Source: Alphaproteobacteria bacterium (GTDB lineage: Bacteria; Myxococcota_A; UBA796; GCA-2862545). Taken from it: DNA of 64,000 bases. Below the pieces are notes generated by a model. The model saw only the letters and a list, made by a program, of their open reading frames with translations. It ran no database searches and was not told the DNA's origin. Shown piece after piece: positions 60,139 to 64,000 of this stretch (position 1 is its first letter; each line of letters opens with the position of its first letter). The stretch spans positions 1 through 64,000 of the forward strand of contig JACKER010000022.1 in NCBI GenBank assembly GCA_020632925.1. The letters are read 5' to 3'. The translations under genes and the position numbers were made by a program.

Positions 60139-61038
60139 GTGCGTCCCGGCGTGGTGCTGATCCTCGACGATGGGACGTCCTGGCGGCTGGGCCCGGGCGA
60201 TCTGGTGGGCCGCGTCCCGGGGGCGGCACTGCGGCTGACCGATCCCCGGGTGAGCGAGGCGCACGCGATGGTGAGCCTGCGCGGCGAGACGCTTCGCCTG
60301 CTCGCGCTGCGCCGGCCGCTGGCGATCGGCGGTCAGCCCACGGGCGACGTCGAGCTGCGGGTGGGCCAGCGCATCGAGCTCGCCGCGGGGCTCGCGGTCG
60401 CGGTCGCCGAGGTCCACCTGCCCGACGAGATCCCGGCCATCGAGGGTGCGGGCCTGCCCCGCCAGGTGCTGCCGGCGACCGGCTCGCTGTGGACGCGGCC
60501 CCGACCACGGCTGGTCGCCCGCTACGAGGCCGGGGCCGACGCGCACGTCTGGTCGTCGGGGGAGACCTGGTGGGCGCGCGTCGGCGATCAGGCCCCGCGC
60601 TCCCTGGTGCCCGGGGACACGCTCGTCGTCGGCGATCGCTCCTTCGACATCGTGTGGGCGCCGCTCGGTGACGCCAGCGGTCGCCCCACCGAGCTCCGCG
60701 GCGCCGTGGACCAACCGCTGCGCATCGTCGCCCGCTGGGACACGGTGCACCTCCACCGCGACGGCGAGCCCATCCTCACGCTGTCCGGCGTCCCCGCCCG
60801 CATCCTGTCCGAGCTCTGCACGATCGGCGGACCCGTCGGCTGGGAGGCCCTGTGCGCCCAGCTCTGGCCCGACGGCACGGACCGGCACGCGCTGCGGCGA
60901 CGGCTGGACATGGGTCTGTCGCGGCTGCGCCGGCGGCTGCAGGACGCGCGGGTGCGCACCGACCTGGTGCGGGCGGACGGCACCGGCCTGATCGAGCTCG
61001 TGCCCGGACCGGGCGACGAGGTGGTGGACGAGACGTGA
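60139..61038 (+). CDS. FHA-domain protein with C-terminal winged helix
   Basis: 299 aa. Residues about 10-95 are an FHA domain (TSWRLGPGDLVGRVPGAALRLTDPRVSEAHAMVSLRG, with the G-R and S-x-x-H phosphothreonine-reading residues). A second domain (VVGDRSFDIVWAPL) has a similar pattern. The C-terminal 90 residues form a winged-helix of the transcriptional-regulator C-terminal type (PARILSELCTIGGPVGWEALCAQLWPD...RLDMGLSRLRRRLQDA). Start GTG 60139 with AGGACACC upstream. Its stop overlaps the kinase start (GTGA), so it should read phosphorylation by that kinase. Confidence 0.88.
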   Translation: MRPGVVLILDDGTSWRLGPGDLVGRVPGAALRLTDPRVSEAHAMVSLRGETLRLLALRRPLAIGGQPTGDVELRVGQRIELAAGLAVAVAEVHLPDEIPAIEGAGLPRQVLPATGSLWTRPRPRLVARYEAGADAHVWSSGETWWARVGDQAPRSLVPGDTLVVGDRSFDIVWAPLGDASGRPTELRGAVDQPLRIVARWDTVHLHRDGEPILTLSGVPARILSELCTIGGPVGWEALCAQLWPDGTDRHALRRRLDMGLSRLRRRLQDARVRTDLVRADGTGLIELVPGPGDEVVDET

Positions 61039-63926
61039 CCGAGGACGACCCGAGCTTCCGCGGCTTCAGCACGCTCGGTGGGGTCCGCTCCGAGGGCGAC
61101 CCCTGGTCGGACCGCGACCGCTACCAGCGCGGGGGAACGCTCGGTCGCGGTGGCATGGGCACGGTGGTGGCGGCGCACGACCAGCGGCTCGCGCGGGACC
61201 TGGCCATCAAGCGCGCCGATCCTTCGGTGCCGGGCGCGGCGCACCAGCTGCGCCGCGAAGCACGCCTGCTGGCCCAGCTCGAGCATCCGCACGTCGTGCA
61301 GGTCCACGATGCGGGCGAGGACCCCGACGGCACGCCCTGGGTCGCGCTCGCGCTGGTCCGTGGTCGCACGTTGGCCGACGCCATCGGGGCCGCTCGCGAC
61401 GCCTACGCCCGCCGGGCGCTGATCCGCCCGCTGCTCTCGGCCTGCCAGGCGGTCGGACACGCCCACCGGCTCGGCATCGTCCACCGCGACCTCAAGCCCA
61501 CGAACCTGATGCTCGGCGAGCTCGGCGAGCTCCAGGTCACGGACTGGGGCCTGGCCGAGCCCCTCCCCGGCCACGGCTACGAAGGGCTCCTGGGCGACGC
61601 ACCGCCGGTGCTCGGCGCGGGAACCGAGGGATGGTCCGCGCCCGAGCAGCTCGCCGGTGCGGCACCCGATCCGCGGGCGGACGTGTACGGCCTGGGCGCC
61701 GTGCTGCTCACGGTGCTCGACGGGCCCACCATCCCGGGCAGCGAGGAGCTGCGCGCGATCGGCGTCCGCGCCACCGCGACCCGACCGGCGGACCGTTACG
61801 CCGACGCCGCCGAGGTGGGCCAGGAGCTCGAGCGCTGGCTCGACGGACGCCGGGTCCACGCCTACGACTACGCCGCCGTCGAGCTGATGGCGCGGGCCGT
61901 CCGCGCCTGGCGGGTCCCGCTCGGGGTGGCCGCGGTGGCGGCGGTGATCCTGGTGGGCGCCGGCCTGGCCTCGTGGCGCGCGACGGCTCGCGAGCGCGAC
62001 CGGGCGCTGGCCGCCGAGCGAGGGACCGCCGAGGCCCTGCGGACGAGCGATCGGCACCTCGCCCAGGCCCTGCTCGCGACCGCGCAGGAGCGGCTGGACC
62101 GGGGAGCGGTCCCGGAGGCCGAGGTGCTCGCCGCCCGGGCCGCGGCGCTGACCGGGGACCCGGCCGCGATCGGGCTGCTGGCGGCCGCGGGGGCCTGGGC
62201 GCACCCGGCGCGCTCGACGCCGGGTTGGGACACGCTGGACTGCGCGTGGCGACGGCCGGTGACCGACGGCGTGCTGTGCGCGCAGGAGGACGCGCTGCTC
62301 GTCGCCGACGAGGACGGTCGCCCGCGGTTCTCCGTCCCCGGCCGCCCCTACGACGCCGTCCGGACCGAGGACGGCTGGGTGGTGACGCTCGCCGACGGCC
62401 TCGGGTGGGATGCGCGTCTGCTCGACCCGGACGGCAACGTGCGACTCGAGCTGCGGGACCTCCCCTCCCCACGGCGGCTGGCGACCGGGCCCGCAGGGAC
62501 CGTGCTGTGGGATGGGCAGGAGGCGCGCTGGCTCGGACCCGAGCTCGAGGTGGTGCCGACCTGCGCGGACGGATCGCTCCACGCGCTCGTGGTGGACGAG
62601 ACCGGCTACGTCGCGCTCTGCACCGACGGCACCGCGCGCCACCACCCGAGGGCCGGGCCCGTGACCAGGGTCCAGACCCCGCTCGTCCGCGAGCTGCCCG
62701 CCTCCACCGCCGCGACCCGCCTGGCGGACGGCGCGGTCGCGCTCGGGCTCGCGAAGGGGCAGGTGGCGCGGCTCGATCCGACGACCGGCGAGGTGGCGTG
62801 GGTGACCCAGGTCTCCGACGGCCCGGTGTTCCAGCTGTGCGTGTCGCCGGACGGGTCGCGGATCGCGGCCATGCCCGAGCGCGTCGGCCCGATCGTGCTC
62901 GACGCGCTCGACGGTCACCCGATCGCCCGGCTCCCGCTGGCGGACCGTGGCCCCTGCCTGTTCGAGGCCGACGGGTCGCTGGTGACGGCGGGCTCGCGCG
63001 CGGCGCGCTGGTCGCTGGGGACGGCCACCAGCCGCCCCGTGGTGGCGCTCGGCGCCGGGCTCACCTGGGTCGCGCAGACGGGAGGGCGTTTGGTCGCGAC
63101 CTCGGGAGACGGGACGGTGGGCGTGTGGGGCACCGACGGCGCGCCGGTCGCGACCTATCGCTGGCAGGACCGCGTGGTGAAGGGCGGCACGGTGGCTCCC
63201 GACGGTACGGTGTTCGTCGTCGATGGCGGCTCCCCCGGGATCCACCGCATCCCCACGGACGGCGGGCCGCTGCCCGAGCGGATCGAGACGGGTACGAACC
63301 ACCGCCGCGTGGGCGCGTTGGCGTCGGGATGGCTGTGGACCGGGAGCTGGGGTCACGGCCTGATGCTCAACCACCGAGAGACGGGCGAGGCGCGACGCGC
63401 GCTCGAGGATCTGCGGATCGTGGAGGGGTGGACGCGAGCCGACGGCAGCGCGGCCGTGCTGCTCGACGATCACGAAGGTGCCTGGCTGCTCGTCGACGGC
63501 GATCCCCCGACGGCCCGCTCGGCCGGCCAGGCCACCGGCGCGACCGCCCTGGCCCTCGGACCCGCCGACGAGATCCTGATCGGCACCGCGCACGAGGTGC
63601 GACTGCGGGTCGGGGACGAGGTGCGCGCCTCGGTGGACGTCCCGTCCCTGGTGAACGACCTCGCCGTGGACGCCGCGGGACGGCTCGTGGCCGCGGGGCT
63701 GCTCGACGGCACCACGCTGGTCCTCTCCTTCCCGGAGCTGCGCGTGCTCGCGTCGCTGCCGCCCCACCGCGAGCGCATCGGGGGCGTCGCGTTCGACCCG
63801 ACCGGGCGGTGGCTGCTCACCGCGGGGTGGGAGGGCGAGGTCCACACGGCCGATCTGCGACGCCTCGAGCGCACGGGCGACGACCGCGAGCACGACTGGG
63901 GCATCGCGCTGGACCAGGCGCTCTAG
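61035..63926 (+). CDS. Transmembrane Ser/Thr kinase with beta-propeller ectodomain
   Basis: A 963-aa protein. The kinase domain (about 30-275) has GRGGMGTV, Lys59 in LAIK, Asp152 in HRDLKPTN, and DWG (Asp170) in place of DFG. One membrane helix is at about 294-313, followed by a coiled linker and a large extracytoplasmic part of repeated short strands (VTLADGLGWDARLLDPDGNVRLEL; VAWVTQVSDGPVFQLCVSPDG; VWGTDGAPVATYRW; GGVAFDPTGRWLLTAGWEGEV) typical of WD40/propeller sensors. GTGA overlap with the FHA gene. Confidence 0.92.
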   Translation: MTEDDPSFRGFSTLGGVRSEGDPWSDRDRYQRGGTLGRGGMGTVVAAHDQRLARDLAIKRADPSVPGAAHQLRREARLLAQLEHPHVVQVHDAGEDPDGTPWVALALVRGRTLADAIGAARDAYARRALIRPLLSACQAVGHAHRLGIVHRDLKPTNLMLGELGELQVTDWGLAEPLPGHGYEGLLGDAPPVLGAGTEGWSAPEQLAGAAPDPRADVYGLGAVLLTVLDGPTIPGSEELRAIGVRATATRPADRYADAAEVGQELERWLDGRRVHAYDYAAVELMARAVRAWRVPLGVAAVAAVILVGAGLASWRATARERDRALAAERGTAEALRTSDRHLAQALLATAQERLDRGAVPEAEVLAARAAALTGDPAAIGLLAAAGAWAHPARSTPGWDTLDCAWRRPVTDGVLCAQEDALLVADEDGRPRFSVPGRPYDAVRTEDGWVVTLADGLGWDARLLDPDGNVRLELRDLPSPRRLATGPAGTVLWDGQEARWLGPELEVVPTCADGSLHALVVDETGYVALCTDGTARHHPRAGPVTRVQTPLVRELPASTAATRLADGAVALGLAKGQVARLDPTTGEVAWVTQVSDGPVFQLCVSPDGSRIAAMPERVGPIVLDALDGHPIARLPLADRGPCLFEADGSLVTAGSRAARWSLGTATSRPVVALGAGLTWVAQTGGRLVATSGDGTVGVWGTDGAPVATYRWQDRVVKGGTVAPDGTVFVVDGGSPGIHRIPTDGGPLPERIETGTNHRRVGALASGWLWTGSWGHGLMLNHRETGEARRALEDLRIVEGWTRADGSAAVLLDDHEGAWLLVDGDPPTARSAGQATGATALALGPADEILIGTAHEVRLRVGDEVRASVDVPSLVNDLAVDAAGRLVAAGLLDGTTLVLSFPELRVLASLPPHRERIGGVAFDPTGRWLLTAGWEGEVHTADLRRLERTGDDREHDWGIALDQAL

Positions 63927-63960
63927 GAGCCTGCGGGCGTAGCCCCGAAGTGCTCATCCC

Positions 63961-63984
63961 GTGCCCGTGCCCGTGCCCGTGCCC
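63961..63984. repeat. (GTGCCC)4 hexanucleotide repeat
   Basis: Four perfect GTGCCC copies about 35 nt after the propeller-kinase stop, matching the array at 53027-53056. The window ends shortly after, so the true extent beyond is not known. Confidence 0.9.
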
Positions 63985-64000
63985 GTTCGGTCCCGGCGGA

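Overview
The window comes from a very GC-rich bacterium, most likely a myxobacterium (Myxococcota). This rests on gene style: many lipoproteins whose lipidated Cys is followed by an Asp/Thr tether, Asp/Cys-rich MopE-like repeats, a C-terminal Cys-helix-Arg anchor resembling MYXO-CTERM, FG-GAP and RCC1 propellers, large Ser/Thr kinases fused to TPR or propeller domains, a CarH/LitR-type B12 regulator beside a carotenoid-type oxidoreductase, a sigma-54 activator, and frequent GTG/TTG starts behind strong Shine-Dalgarno sequences. No rRNA, tRNA, CRISPR array or replication origin was seen.

Layout. 1-12.9 kb: acetyltransferase (partial), lipoproteins, MsrA, a CPA2 antiporter, a subtilisin-like protease, a membrane protein/regulator pair behind tandem 17-bp palindromes, an EEP-fold nuclease and a cNMP-patatin esterase. 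12.9-20.3 kb: a C69 dipeptidase operon, divergent from a B12-binding MerR regulator overlapping a carotenoid-type oxidoreductase; GTP cyclohydrolase II; an RCC1 lipoprotein. 20.3-21.4 kb: a long imperfect inverted repeat and a degenerate IS1595-like transposase.

21.4-32.6 kb holds the strongest candidate for an undescribed system: nine co-directional, mostly overlapping genes (methyltransferase, small protein, Rad50-like ATPase with zinc hook, unknown 168-aa protein, MoxR ATPase, vWA protein, SUKH-like protein, unknown 121-aa protein, HEAT-like protein).

32.5-45.7 kb: surface proteins, DUF5718, AraC/GyrI regulator, EEP nuclease, a probable selenocysteine peroxiredoxin lipoprotein (in-frame UGA exactly at the peroxidatic position, followed by a SECIS-like hairpin), PEP carboxykinase, and a sigma-54 activator divergent from a second peroxiredoxin with a near-consensus -24/-12 promoter, then a frameshifted winged-helix gene, a terminator and an ArsR/SRPBCC pair. 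Two peroxiredoxins and MsrA give the window an oxidative-stress flavour.

45.7-47.3 kb is a repeat-rich, gene-poor island of lower GC with one lipoprotein. 47.3-64 kb: AlkZ-like protein, fatty acyl-AMP ligase with fused carrier domain, DUF2330 surface protein, a kinase-AAA-TPR signalling protein, FG-GAP lipoprotein, a macro-like/SIR2 fusion, and an FHA-winged-helix/kinase-propeller pair. Five or four copies of GTGCCC lie at about 53.03 kb and 63.96 kb, bracketing the last block.
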